27,950 nucleotides of DNA from a virus: IMG/VR virus record IMGVR_UViG_3300009788_000261, positions 1 through 27,950 of that record, one strand, 5' to 3'. The position numbers and the translations under genes are program-made. Shown piece after piece: positions 1-7,229 of the stretch. How positions within the stretch are numbered: position 1 is the first letter of the stretch; each line of letters begins with the position of its first letter. The notes under the pieces were generated by a model. It did not search any database, was not told where the DNA came from, and saw only the letters and a list, made by a program, of their open reading frames with translations.

Positions 1-91
1 TACTCCTCCAACTTTGGGATTAGATAAAAATTTCAAAAGAGTAGTGGATGATGGCTTTGTATACAATGGTATTAGTACACAAGTAGAGAAA
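1..91. repeat. Direct terminal overlap, left copy
   Basis: The first 91 bases are identical to bases 27860-27950. The match lies inside a coding sequence and keeps the reading frame through the seam. It therefore marks circular closure (27,859 bp unique) better than it marks a biological terminal repeat. An exact odd-length overlap is what a de Bruijn assembler leaves on a circular contig; that last point is inference. Confidence 0.9.
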
Positions 92-811
92 TGGCACACT
101 CCATATCCACTAATCAATGCAACTGTAGGTGAGATGAATCTAGTCGAGATTAAAGTCTATGAGAATGGTGGCATTAATAATATGAAATTGGTACAGTTTG
201 GTTTAGGTGCTGAAGAGATAGGTGTTCCATTAAATTCCCTTGAAGTGTTAATTGAGGTACATTTAATCTCTAATGGCACAAATACAGGTATCAATGTAGA
301 TGAGATTGTCATTAATGATAAAGATAATCTAATTGATAATGATACAGTTACAGCTGTATCTTATGCTGTAACATGTCAGGATTCTGATGGTGATGTACTC
401 AGATGTGTTAAAGTAGATTTAGAGTATTCATATCGTGAAGAAACATTCAATCATATTATGATGATTAATGTAGTGGATAAACCTAGAAATTCACAGAATT
501 TCTACTTTAATGATGGTGTCCAAGTATTAGGTGATTCCCTAAATGAACCACCAACATACAAAATGTCAAATAAACATCTTAAACAGCAAACAGAGAATCT
601 TTATCTAACCTTAACTAGAACAGATAAAATTAATTACATTTGGACAGATGAGCTTGGTGTAGAATATCTACAAGTCTCTAGTGATAGATTTGATAGAATC
701 ACACCACATGAATCATACCAATGTACAGATCCACCACTAGCTGAAATTAATGTTCCAACTAGGAAAAATTGTCACTTTAGAGACTTGACTAGTCTTTGGA
801 GTTATCAATAG
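1..811 (+). CDS. Secreted beta-propeller protein, C-terminal part (continues from window end)
   Basis: This is the 3' part of a 602-residue gene that starts at 26862 and crosses the circular seam; base 1 is the third base of a Cys codon. The part encoded here, about residues 333-602, follows the propeller. It resembles a C-terminal domain I know from thaumarchaeal secreted proteins, with the typical stretches CTPPTLGLDKN, VDDGFVYNG, LTRTDKINYIWTDELGVEYL and NVPTRKNCHF, and several Cys residues. There is no hydrophobic C-terminal anchor and no PEFG-type sorting tail, so the protein may be released or held non-covalently at the surface. A TTG at 14 could be mistaken for a start codon, but the upstream frame is open and continuous with 27950. 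Gene of probable host origin; role in the virus unknown. Confidence 0.85.
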   Translation, partial: TPPTLGLDKNFKRVVDDGFVYNGISTQVEKWHTPYPLINATVGEMNLVEIKVYENGGINNMKLVQFGLGAEEIGVPLNSLEVLIEVHLISNGTNTGINVDEIVINDKDNLIDNDTVTAVSYAVTCQDSDGDVLRCVKVDLEYSYREETFNHIMMINVVDKPRNSQNFYFNDGVQVLGDSLNEPPTYKMSNKHLKQQTENLYLTLTRTDKINYIWTDELGVEYLQVSSDRFDRITPHESYQCTDPPLAEINVPTRKNCHFRDLTSLWSYQ

Positions 812-824
812 TTCCCATATAGTA
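812..824 (+). promoter_or_regulatory. Leaderless-type promoter box (terminase unit)
   Basis: TTCCCATATAGTA begins 32 nt before the GTG start at 844. It matches the recurring TTCYY plus A/T box of this genome and sits where a BRE/TATA pair would drive transcription starting at the start codon. Confidence 0.6.
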
Positions 825-843
825 TAGTTCTTAATTTTCTCCA

Positions 844-1329
844 GTGAGAAAACAACTGGTATCAACTGGAAGATCTAAGGGTGGTAAGACCACAAAAACT
901 CAAAGCTTACAACGACAGGTACATGTTGAGAAATTTATGAAGATGGGTTATGGTGTAACTAAAATTGCATCAATGAAAATTAATGGCAAGAAACTAGGTG
1001 CATTAGATACCATTTCAAAAGACATAAAAATTATTAATTCAAGGTGGCTAGAGTCTGATCTAGAATGGTTTCATAGAGCTAGCGTTGCAAGGATTGAGGC
1101 CAAACAAAGATTATTAGAACAAATGACAAGATTAGGCGATTTAATTTTAAAATTAAAAGACGATGAAGATAATCACAAAACTCTAGTCTATACAGAATCA
1201 CAACTAACTACAGTCATTACTAAAATCTATGAGATTGATGCAGACTTTGACCCAGAACAATACGTCAATAAAAAAATACAGGAGTCAGTAGATGTTAAAA
1301 TCAAAGAAGCAGAAACAACAATTAGTTGA
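844..1329 (+). CDS. terS: Terminase small subunit (probable)
   Basis: This is a 161-residue basic, mostly helical protein directly upstream of the terminase large subunit, overlapping it by 38 nt. It probably recognises viral DNA and recruits the packaging motor. Residues 1-25 are Lys/Arg-rich. Residues about 30-70 look like a helix-turn-helix of the kind seen in small terminases (GYGVTKIASMKINGKK, then a predicted recognition helix). A coiled-coil stretch follows (RIEAKQRLLEQMTRLGDLI), then an acidic tail suited to oligomerisation and large-subunit contact. The GTG start is supported by the promoter box 32 nt upstream. The identification rests on position and fold impression, because small terminases are poorly conserved. 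Confidence 0.6.
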   Translation: MRKQLVSTGRSKGGKTTKTQSLQRQVHVEKFMKMGYGVTKIASMKINGKKLGALDTISKDIKIINSRWLESDLEWFHRASVARIEAKQRLLEQMTRLGDLILKLKDDEDNHKTLVYTESQLTTVITKIYEIDADFDPEQYVNKKIQESVDVKIKEAETTIS

Positions 1330-2317
1330 TACCTTTCTGGAAGCAAATTACCCAGAACTATTAAAACATCTAGATACATTAGATTTAGCCCCAGTTGATA
1401 ATATTCCTTCTGATCTAACTGAATTTTATAACAATGTTGGATATTTCATCAATCAAAAAACAAACGAGTATGTAGAGTTTCTAGCACCACATCAGATACA
1501 ATGCTGGAATGACAGAGAGTTATCTCAATATAGATTATATCTAAAGTCTCAAAAAATTGGTCTCTCCACTATGATATTGCTAGAAGATCTACACATTGCA
1601 TTAACTGTAGGTAGAGGTAAAGAGATTCTAATCATATCTCAATCAAAAGAAAAAGCAAAAGAGCATATCCAGGATTTAAAAAAGATGATAGGCAATTCAA
1701 TCTATGTTGACTTTTTAATTGACAGAGCAATTACTGAAGAAGAACTATTACGAGATGAACGCTCAAAAATTGATACCATCTATTTGAGAAATCCTGCAGA
1801 TCCTAATAGACCAACTAAAATTATAGCTCTTGGTATTACATCAGCTGGTTCACTGATTTCATTTAAACGAGTATGTCACATTCACATGTCTGATATCACT
1901 TTAGCTGATATGACTGAAGATAGATTTGTCGAAGCATTTGGTGGTGCATTTAGTAGACTTGCAAATACTGATGGAACTATGGTAATTGAATGTCCACCAC
2001 GAGGACCATCAGGACCAGTTTTTAATATTGTAGATGAAGATGATTCACTCAAAGGAGATGGAATTGCAGTTGAACTAGAAGAAGGCAGAAAAATACAAAC
2101 TCCATCTGGAATTATGGTTAGAAAGTATACATATCAAGTTGGAATTGATTGTGGAATGATTACTGAATCATTTATAGAAAAAGAAAAACAAAGACTTGGA
2201 GTCTTATTTGGGATGTACTATTTAGCTGACTTTTATTCAACTGACCAAACTTGGTTTTCCAAGGATTCAGTTAATCAAATCTCCCAAGAAGCTACTGAGG
2301 TGTATGATGCCTTTTAG
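1292..2317 (+). CDS. terL: Terminase large subunit, ATPase part (frameshifted)
   Basis: This 341-residue frame carries the packaging ATPase. A Walker A-like motif KSQKIGLST lies at residues 84-92, a divergent form like the KSRQxGxS of other large terminases. ILIISQSKEKAKEH follows as in the family, then a Walker B-like strand ending HIHMSD near residue 195-200, and CPPRGPSGP near residue 233. The frame stops at 2315 in CCTTTTAGG. In the +1 frame the protein continues at once with the nuclease domain. Reading three T instead of four would join residues YDAF to RIDDYELFIGMDP. The intact enzyme, 1292-2995, would be 567 residues, normal for a large terminase. The start overlaps the small subunit gene, implying translational coupling. 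Confidence 0.85.
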   Translation: MLKSKKQKQQLVDTFLEANYPELLKHLDTLDLAPVDNIPSDLTEFYNNVGYFINQKTNEYVEFLAPHQIQCWNDRELSQYRLYLKSQKIGLSTMILLEDLHIALTVGRGKEILIISQSKEKAKEHIQDLKKMIGNSIYVDFLIDRAITEEELLRDERSKIDTIYLRNPADPNRPTKIIALGITSAGSLISFKRVCHIHMSDITLADMTEDRFVEAFGGAFSRLANTDGTMVIECPPRGPSGPVFNIVDEDDSLKGDGIAVELEEGRKIQTPSGIMVRKYTYQVGIDCGMITESFIEKEKQRLGVLFGMYYLADFYSTDQTWFSKDSVNQISQEATEVYDAF

Positions 2318-2675
2318 GATTGATGATTATGAATTATTCATTGGCATGGACCCAGCTATTGTTGGGGATTATTTTGGAATAGCAATACATGCATTACCAA
2401 CTGCTATTCCTGAAGACAAACCTTGGATGCCATTACTCATCAAGCTAATGCAATTACAAAAAAAGTCATACAAATCAACCTGGGAGGAATTAACAGAAGG
2501 ATTACTAGCAAAATATGTAAACTTTCGAGCAATTAACATTGATTATACAAATGAAAAGACACTAGCTGATTTTCTAGAATACAAGTATGGAGATGATAGA
2601 GTCAAAAAGACACCATTTACCAAAGGAGAATCTGGAACTAAAATGCAGATGGCAAAGAGTTCAAGACTTTTTTAG
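2304..2675 (+). CDS. terL: Terminase large subunit, nuclease domain N-terminal part (second frame)
   Basis: This 123-codon frame, +1 relative to the ATPase frame, holds the start of the RNase H-like nuclease that cuts concatemers. FIGMDPAIVGDYFG has the first catalytic Asp, and AINIDYTNEKTLADFL has the second acidic strand. Two ATG codons at 2304 and 2307 could allow separate initiation, but no promoter box or Shine-Dalgarno sequence precedes them. The domain lacks its third catalytic motif, which lies in yet another frame from 2642. I read it as the middle third of one terminase gene and not as an independent gene. Confidence 0.75.
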   Translation: MMPFRIDDYELFIGMDPAIVGDYFGIAIHALPTAIPEDKPWMPLLIKLMQLQKKSYKSTWEELTEGLLAKYVNFRAINIDYTNEKTLADFLEYKYGDDRVKKTPFTKGESGTKMQMAKSSRLF

Positions 2676-2995
2676 ATAATGGATATGCATTTCCAGATCA
2701 TAACAAGATAACAAATCCCTTTGAGAGAAATAACATTAGAACTCTAAAACAACAAATTATTAATGAACAAATTCTACTCAATCCTGATGGATCTATTAAA
2801 TTTGAACACAAGGGAAAACACAATGATTTACTTCATGCATGGATGCTATCTTTAGATGTAACAATGGAATATATGATAAACAAGTTAGGCGGTGGCTTGA
2901 CTATAATTGGTCCAGTAAGAAAGAAAAATCCAAGAACTCTAGCTGATTATAACCTAGTCTTAAACAAACATGGTTTGTCATCTAATGATTATTAA
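2642..2995 (+). pseudogene. terL: Terminase large subunit, nuclease domain C-terminal part (third frame, no start codon)
   Basis: This stretch is open from 2642 to the TAA at 2993-2995, in the same frame as the ATPase part and -1 to the middle part. It supplies the end of the nuclease. KEFKTFLDNGYAFPD continues naturally from the TKMQMA of the middle frame. HNDLLHAWMLSLD from 2819 is the third acidic motif (the D-D-x-x-A-like box of large terminases). Restoring one A in GGCAAAGAG at 2654-2656 joins the frames. Because the two shifts cancel, either the sequence has two small errors or the gene is translated through two recodings. It has no start codon of its own. Confidence 0.75.
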
Positions 2996-3008
2996 TTCCT
3001 TTAACTAA
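2996..3008 (+). promoter_or_regulatory. Leaderless-type promoter box (small paralogue 1)
   Basis: TTCCTTTAACTAA begins 31 nt before the ATG at 3027. The identical 13-mer precedes paralogues 2 and 3 at the same distance. Confidence 0.7.
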
Positions 3009-3026
3009 TTATCATTGTTTTTAATT

Positions 3027-3233
3027 ATGGCAGATGGTGATATTCGTACAGTTGTTCTTCCACTTACATTGGATTATCTTGCTCTAGCTGATCCAAATAA
3101 TATATTTCTAGATATTGGTGGTGGTTTTAGTACTACTACAACTGATATAGTATCTACTAGTATTGTAGATGTCTCTGGCAGAAACACTGTTAGAAAAGCA
3201 GTAATCACTCTAACTGGTAGAAGTATTGCATGA
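3027..3233 (+). CDS. Small tandem paralogue 1, unknown function
   Basis: This is a 68-residue protein, probably beta-rich (MADGDIRTVVLPLTLD, then KAVITLTGRSIA at the end). It shares with the two following genes the layout M-x-(D/N)-G-(D/N/E)-I, PxTLD near residue 15 and a C-terminal V-x-GR or ARD strand. I chose the ATG at 3027 over a TTG at 3015. It lies 31 nt after the promoter box and sits in the TTATG context shared by the paralogues. Function is not recognised. Position between terminase and portal, and a private promoter for each copy, would fit abundant small virion proteins, which is inference. Confidence 0.7.
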   Translation: MADGDIRTVVLPLTLDYLALADPNNIFLDIGGGFSTTTTDIVSTSIVDVSGRNTVRKAVITLTGRSIA

Positions 3234-3244
3234 TTTTATAATAA

Positions 3245-3257
3245 TTCCTTTAACTAA
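3245..3257 (+). promoter_or_regulatory. Leaderless-type promoter box (small paralogue 2)
   Basis: TTCCTTTAACTAA begins 31 nt before the ATG at 3276, identical to the boxes at 2996 and 3490. Confidence 0.7.
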
Positions 3258-3275
3258 TTATTATTATTTTTAATT

Positions 3276-3479
3276 ATGGTAAATGGCAATATCTCTTATG
3301 CACGTTTCCCAATTACTTTAGATATTGATGCTCCCGCAGATACCTCACCTCAACTTGCATTAACTACTAATTTTTTTCTAGCTGCATTTGATAATATGAT
3401 GTTTGAGATAATACCTATGACTGGTGGAAGTGGAAAAAGTAAAGCAGTGGTAGTAGTATTGGGAAGAGAGTTAGTATGA
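3276..3479 (+). CDS. Small tandem paralogue 2, unknown function
   Basis: This 67-residue protein is closest to the next gene. Both have the pattern M-x-(N/D)-G-(N/E)-I-x-YARFPITLD, then a DTSP block, then a glycine loop GGSGKS followed by a hydrophobic strand (KAVVVVLGRELV). The GGSGKS loop resembles a P-loop only superficially: it is near the C-terminus of a tiny beta protein with no Walker B and should not be read as a nucleotide site. Monocistronic, with its own box. Function unknown. Confidence 0.7.
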   Translation: MVNGNISYARFPITLDIDAPADTSPQLALTTNFFLAAFDNMMFEIIPMTGGSGKSKAVVVVLGRELV

Positions 3480-3489
3480 TTTATAATAA

Positions 3490-3502
3490 TTCCTTTAACT
3501 AA
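3490..3502 (+). promoter_or_regulatory. Leaderless-type promoter box (small paralogue 3)
   Basis: TTCCTTTAACTAA begins 31 nt before the ATG at 3521, third identical copy. Confidence 0.7.
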
Positions 3503-3520
3503 TTATTATTATTTTTAGTT

Positions 3521-3724
3521 ATGCCAGATGGTGAAATATTTTACGCAAGATTCCCAATTACATTAGATTCAAATGGTGTTCCTGATACTTCTCCTGTACT
3601 TCAAATAGCAACTATATTTCCTGCTGCTAATTTTGATAGTATAACAACTAAAATTGTTCCAATCAGTGGAGGAAGTGGAAAATCTAATGCTGTTATGATA
3701 GTTTTTGCAAGAGATATTACATAG
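3521..3724 (+). CDS. Small tandem paralogue 3, unknown function
   Basis: This 67-residue protein is a clear paralogue of the gene at 3276. It has YARFPITLD near the N-terminus, DTSPVLQIAT in the middle, and PISGGSGKSNAVMIVFARD at the end. Conservation of the YARFPITLD and GGSGKS blocks with divergence between them suggests two structural cores and a variable middle. Function unknown; a capsid-decorating or scaffolding role is possible from context only. Confidence 0.7.
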   Translation: MPDGEIFYARFPITLDSNGVPDTSPVLQIATIFPAANFDSITTKIVPISGGSGKSNAVMIVFARDIT

Positions 3725-3729
3725 AATAA

Positions 3730-3742
3730 TTCCTTTATGAAC
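3730..3742 (+). promoter_or_regulatory. Promoter box (portal gene), atypical spacing
   Basis: TTCCTTTATGAAC continues the TAATAATTCCTTTA leader of the upstream paralogues. It lies 39 nt before the GTG at 3769, so the mRNA would have a leader of about 8 nt. ATG codons at 3737 and 3759 are in other frames and soon stop. Confidence 0.5.
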
Positions 3743-3768
3743 TGTTCAGCAAATATTCATGAACGTTT

Positions 3769-5529
3769 GTGAACAAAAAGAAAAAAGAATATTCTTTAGA
3801 TGATATTGCAAAATATATAATTCGTTATCCACAATTTACAGATTCACAAATTGCATTAAAATTTAAAATTAATAGAACCAAAGTTTGGAGAGCACGAAAG
3901 CTAACCACTAGTGTAAAGTTCTCAAAGAAAAAAGAGAAAGGTCAATCAGTCATTTCTTGGGAAGGATTTGATGGAATAAAAGAAGAGATCATAGATCCTC
4001 AGACAAAAAGAAAACAATATCGAATAGCAGCAGCTGCTGGTCCAATAAGAGGAAAGCGTACCAAGTTTGAGCCAATGCTTTTTGGTGATATCACAGCATA
4101 TGATGAGGATGTAGTTAATCATTGGCAGCCATATATGCACTTGGTAGTAAATGATGAAAAAACTGGCACTGCTCTGTCTGCTGCTGAAATCAATTACAGA
4201 CGAAACACAAAGCAGAGATGGTTTCCTAGATATTTTTCAAATCCTGCACAGTCACTAGATTACATTACATTTGAGGCACATTCTCGTAGTACAATTGGTG
4301 GTCCATTATTACGAGCTATGGTAAAGTTCATTGTAGGTAGAGGATTCAAACCAGAACTTGAGCTGATTAATCCTGGTGAGGATTCTCAAGAAAACCAAAA
4401 AGAGATTGATTCACATGATGATATAATCCGTGATCTAATTCAGATAGAAAATCAACTATCATTTGACAAAGATGGATATTTGGATATATCATTCCAAGAT
4501 AAAATTGCAGCACTAATTCTTAATGCTATAACATTTAATCGATCTGCCTTACTATCAAGATATGACGAGCCAGTAAGCATTGATGATAAAAATTACGGCA
4601 ACATTCCAAGCTCTGTGCAAAACGCACATGCAAGAGAAATGGGGATAATCAAGACCAATCCATTTACTTCAAGATTAGAGCAGTTTCAGTGGCATAACTC
4701 TAGTGGATTTGTAGATATTAATGATTCAATATATCTGTGGAATCCACTCATATCAGCAAACACTTACAATTCAATGTGGTATGGTGATTCTTTCATGTTA
4801 CCAATGATTGATTCACTACGAGTACTACGAACAAACATTGGTGTTAATTTTGTTGCAATGGGTGAAAACGCATATTCAGGATTAGGATTACTATCAATAA
4901 AACCAGAAGGCTCTACTGCATCACAGAAAGAAGATGAATACAATTTAGTATCTCAAAGAATGGTTCCAGCTACTACAAATATACTAATGAAAGATCCTGA
5001 TCTTACACGCTTTGATAATATAGACTACAAACCAGAAGTGGATTCTTTTATCAACATGAATGAGTCGTTAGTAAAATATTGTGCAGCTACACTTGGTATG
5101 CCTCACGCAATGTTTTATGATGAATCAGCTAGTAATCGTGCTACAATGATTGGTAAAATCCAACTAGCAATTGCTACTACAATTAACCCAATGAGGGAAT
5201 GGATTAACCGTGCAATATCTCCGCAATCATATGACAAGTGGTTTAGAATTATGAACTTTGATGATAAAGAATTGCTAAAGAAATTCAGAGTAATCATGAA
5301 GTTTGATGATCTAAACATTGCAGAGTGGTTTGATAAAGTAGAGGCAGTAAATGAAATGGATGCCAGAAAACAATTAACTGATGCAGAATATGGAAAGTTA
5401 TTAGGGTTAATTAATTATCCTGGAATGGTTGAGACTGATGCAGAAACTATTCCTGGTGGAAATGGTGGAAACAAAATGAGCTTTGGAATGGGAAAAGATA
5501 AGCTAACTCTCAAAAAGAGTACTTTGTAA
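3769..5529 (+). CDS. Portal protein with N-terminal helix-turn-helix
   Basis: This 586-residue protein forms the dodecameric DNA entry ring at the capsid vertex. The core (about residues 100-520) has portal features: an N-terminal wing, YDEPVSIDD and WNPLISANTYNSMWYG segments, and near residues 440-480 the stretch LGMPHAMFYDESASNRATM followed by an amphipathic helix. The latter matches the LGVPP...SNxSxA region of SPP1/HK97-like portals. Unusually, residues about 7-43 (DDIAKYIIRYPQFTDSQIAL, then KINRTKVWRARKL) look like a DNA-binding helix-turn-helix, followed by a basic linker. The start is GTG, since no ATG is available upstream in frame. Next to the terminase, as expected for a packaging module. 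Confidence 0.8.
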   Translation: MNKKKKEYSLDDIAKYIIRYPQFTDSQIALKFKINRTKVWRARKLTTSVKFSKKKEKGQSVISWEGFDGIKEEIIDPQTKRKQYRIAAAAGPIRGKRTKFEPMLFGDITAYDEDVVNHWQPYMHLVVNDEKTGTALSAAEINYRRNTKQRWFPRYFSNPAQSLDYITFEAHSRSTIGGPLLRAMVKFIVGRGFKPELELINPGEDSQENQKEIDSHDDIIRDLIQIENQLSFDKDGYLDISFQDKIAALILNAITFNRSALLSRYDEPVSIDDKNYGNIPSSVQNAHAREMGIIKTNPFTSRLEQFQWHNSSGFVDINDSIYLWNPLISANTYNSMWYGDSFMLPMIDSLRVLRTNIGVNFVAMGENAYSGLGLLSIKPEGSTASQKEDEYNLVSQRMVPATTNILMKDPDLTRFDNIDYKPEVDSFINMNESLVKYCAATLGMPHAMFYDESASNRATMIGKIQLAIATTINPMREWINRAISPQSYDKWFRIMNFDDKELLKKFRVIMKFDDLNIAEWFDKVEAVNEMDARKQLTDAEYGKLLGLINYPGMVETDAETIPGGNGGNKMSFGMGKDKLTLKKSTL

Positions 5530-5532
5530 TTA

Positions 5533-5545
5533 TTCTTATATTGTT
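5533..5545 (+). promoter_or_regulatory. Leaderless-type promoter box
   Basis: TTCTTATATTGTT begins 31 nt before the ATG at 5564. A T8 run lies between box and start and may also end transcripts from the portal gene. Confidence 0.6.
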
Positions 5546-5563
5546 ATTTTTTTTAATTACATC

Positions 5564-5773
5564 ATGGTTAAAGACAAAGACAATAGTTCTAAGATTGAAG
5601 AGTTAGAAAAAACAGCAGAAGACCAAGCAAATACAATTGCCAAACTTGAAAATGAAATAAAACAATTAGGTGATCCAAACAAAACTCCTAAAATTATACA
5701 AAAGGGAAGTCAAAAGCATCCAAAATACGTAAAAAATAATATACAAATTCCTGCAACTATTCCAAAAGAATAA
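5564..5773 (+). CDS. Small coiled-coil protein, unknown function
   Basis: This is a 69-residue, highly charged protein with a clear heptad-like coiled coil at about residues 9-36 (IEELEKTAEDQANTIAKLEN) and a basic, Pro/Lys-rich tail. It stands alone with its own promoter box between portal and protease/scaffold. Small coiled-coil proteins at this place often help capsid assembly, which is context inference only. Confidence 0.6.
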   Translation: MVKDKDNSSKIEELEKTAEDQANTIAKLENEIKQLGDPNKTPKIIQKGSQKHPKYVKNNIQIPATIPKE

Positions 5774-5781
5774 TCTGATTC

Positions 5782-5794
5782 TTCTTTTATCACA
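5782..5794 (+). promoter_or_regulatory. Leaderless-type promoter box (protease-capsid unit)
   Basis: TTCTTTTATCACA begins 32 nt before the ATG at 5814. An ATG at 5807 stops after seven codons, so 5814 is the start. Confidence 0.55.
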
Positions 5795-5813
5795 AAAAAT
5801 AGTTCCATGATTA

Positions 5814-7229
5814 ATGTATCTTCTAGCTAAGGAAATTCCAGAATCAAATTTACTTACAAACTGGAAAGGACGAGAGGGAAAATTTGTTAGAACATTCGGC
5901 ATGAACTCTGAGAGAAATAAAAACGAGTGGCGTGCAACATGGGATTCTATAAAGAAATACATTCACACAGCATTACAATTTCCTGGAATAGAATATGAAG
6001 TGTGCAGAGCTGATGGATGCGATTTAGATCATGTAGAGGCTGATACCTTTGAGGAAAATCTTGCAAAGCAAAAGCCCTTTGAGAGAACAAAAATTATTGA
6101 TTTCATATTAGATGAAAAAAACGAATCAGTAGATCTAATTCACGAAGTAAATAGTGATGAATTTTGGGAAAAACTAAAAAAACGAGAGATAAAATACGTA
6201 TCTCCACTTATCTGGCCTCTAGTAAATGGTGTTCAAGTATTAGGTCATGGACGAGACGATTTACCAATTATTGACACTACTGCTTGGAAATTTGTTCATC
6301 ACGCATTTTTGAAGAATAATCCTGCATATGGCACTGATATTGCTACTGTCAAGACAATGTGTGATGGAGTAGACTGTGATGTAAAATTACTACAAGGAAA
6401 ACTATCAGCTGATACTACAACTGCTAATCAAGAAAATATTTCTAATCTGCAAGAAATACCATTACTGTACAAACACAAGGGACAATTAATTTTGTTATCA
6501 GCTAGTGAATGTGTACAAAACAAAATTAAAGAAAAAAAAGATTCTGGAATTAAAATTGATGACCAAGCTTTAGCTATTACATTTTCTGAATGTGGAGAAT
6601 CAAGAGGTAAGAAAGCAAAAAGTTCTTTTAAAACTTGTTCTTGCACTGCTAAACAGAATAGTATGCCTGACGATGAATCTCTAAAAAAAGAAAATGATGA
6701 GCTAAAAGCAAAGCTTGCAGCTCAAGAGGAAAAACAAAATGATGAAAAATCTCATGCAGCTCGTAAAGGCAGATATGCAAAACTTTTTGCAAATATAGAT
6801 GAAGAAGAACGCGAAAAAATGGTTGCAAGCTTACGTGGAGCTGAACATGAGAAAGACGAGCTCAAAGCTGCACAGGAAGTTGATGAAGAAATGAAGAAAG
6901 CAAAAAAGGCACTTCATGAAGGTCCAAAAAACGAAAAGATGATGGCTAGACTCTCAGCACTAGAAGCTAAAGCCTCAACTACAATGATTGAAGATTTGGT
7001 ATCACTAAAATCCAAAAACGGTCTTGCTGCAAAAGATGTAAATGAATATCATGCATCACTAAAGGGAAAAACATATGATGAAATTTTAAGCAAATATGAT
7101 GATAATATATTTGAAATTAAAAACATGAAGGCATCAACTACAAAAAGTGATGACTTTGAGTTTAATGGTGGTGAGTTAACTGCCCTTAAGGGTAAAACAT
7201 TCTCAGAAATTGCGGAGGTTAGCGTATAA
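5814..7229 (+). CDS. Capsid maturation protease fused to scaffold (probable)
   Basis: This 471-residue protein lies between portal and capsid genes. The N-terminal part includes YVSPLIWP (from about residue 127) and HHAFLKNNPAYG (from about 161). These recall the SP..F and ALTNNPAL blocks of Mu I-like prohead serine proteases, making the Ser of YVSP a plausible nucleophile. From about residue 284 to 365 it is an Ala/Glu/Lys-rich coiled coil, typical of internal scaffold, and the C-terminal 100 residues would bind the capsid protein. Such fusions cleave themselves out of the prohead. Four Cys around residues 184-188 and 278-280 are unusual for a scaffold. It overlaps the next gene by TAATG. 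The protease call depends on short motifs. Confidence 0.6.
   Translation: MYLLAKEIPESNLLTNWKGREGKFVRTFGMNSERNKNEWRATWDSIKKYIHTALQFPGIEYEVCRADGCDLDHVEADTFEENLAKQKPFERTKIIDFILDEKNESVDLIHEVNSDEFWEKLKKREIKYVSPLIWPLVNGVQVLGHGRDDLPIIDTTAWKFVHHAFLKNNPAYGTDIATVKTMCDGVDCDVKLLQGKLSADTTTANQENISNLQEIPLLYKHKGQLILLSASECVQNKIKEKKDSGIKIDDQALAITFSECGESRGKKAKSSFKTCSCTAKQNSMPDDESLKKENDELKAKLAAQEEKQNDEKSHAARKGRYAKLFANIDEEEREKMVASLRGAEHEKDELKAAQEVDEEMKKAKKALHEGPKNEKMMARLSALEAKASTTMIEDLVSLKSKNGLAAKDVNEYHASLKGKTYDEILSKYDDNIFEIKNMKASTTKSDDFEFNGGELTALKGKTFSEIAEVSV
7214..7219 (+). promoter_or_regulatory. Shine-Dalgarno sequence for the decoration protein
   Basis: GGAGGT lies 9 nt before the ATG at 7229, inside the end of the scaffold gene. 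It shows that genes inside units use a Shine-Dalgarno sequence although first genes appear leaderless. Confidence 0.6.

Larger units (their letters stand above)
2991..3724 (+). repeat. Three tandem gene-plus-promoter units of about 245 bp
   Basis: Start codons at 3027, 3276 and 3521 are spaced 249 and 245 bp. Each is preceded by a nearly invariant leader: TTCCTTTAACTAATTAT, then a T-rich stretch, then TTATG. The second and third leaders are almost identical over more than 40 bp, including the TATAATAATTCC before them. Coding parts have diverged more than the leaders. This looks like repeated tandem duplication of a complete monocistronic unit. Confidence 0.8.

Noticed and set aside
1-91. Terminal 91-bp repeat as a long terminal repeat, att site or packaging repeat
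   Set aside because: It lies in the middle of a coding domain and restores one continuous gene when the ends are joined; circular assembly overlap is simpler.
14-811. Separate gene starting at the TTG at 14
   Set aside because: The frame is open upstream through the seam to an ATG at 26862 with a signal peptide, so the TTG is internal.
3015-3026. TTG start for the first small paralogue
   Set aside because: It adds MFLI inside the T-rich leader shared by the paralogues; the ATG at 3027 has the conserved 31-nt spacing from the box.
3437-3454. GGSGKS of the small paralogue as a Walker A nucleotide site
   Set aside because: The protein has 67 residues, the motif is near the C-terminus without a preceding strand-helix context, and there is no Walker B.
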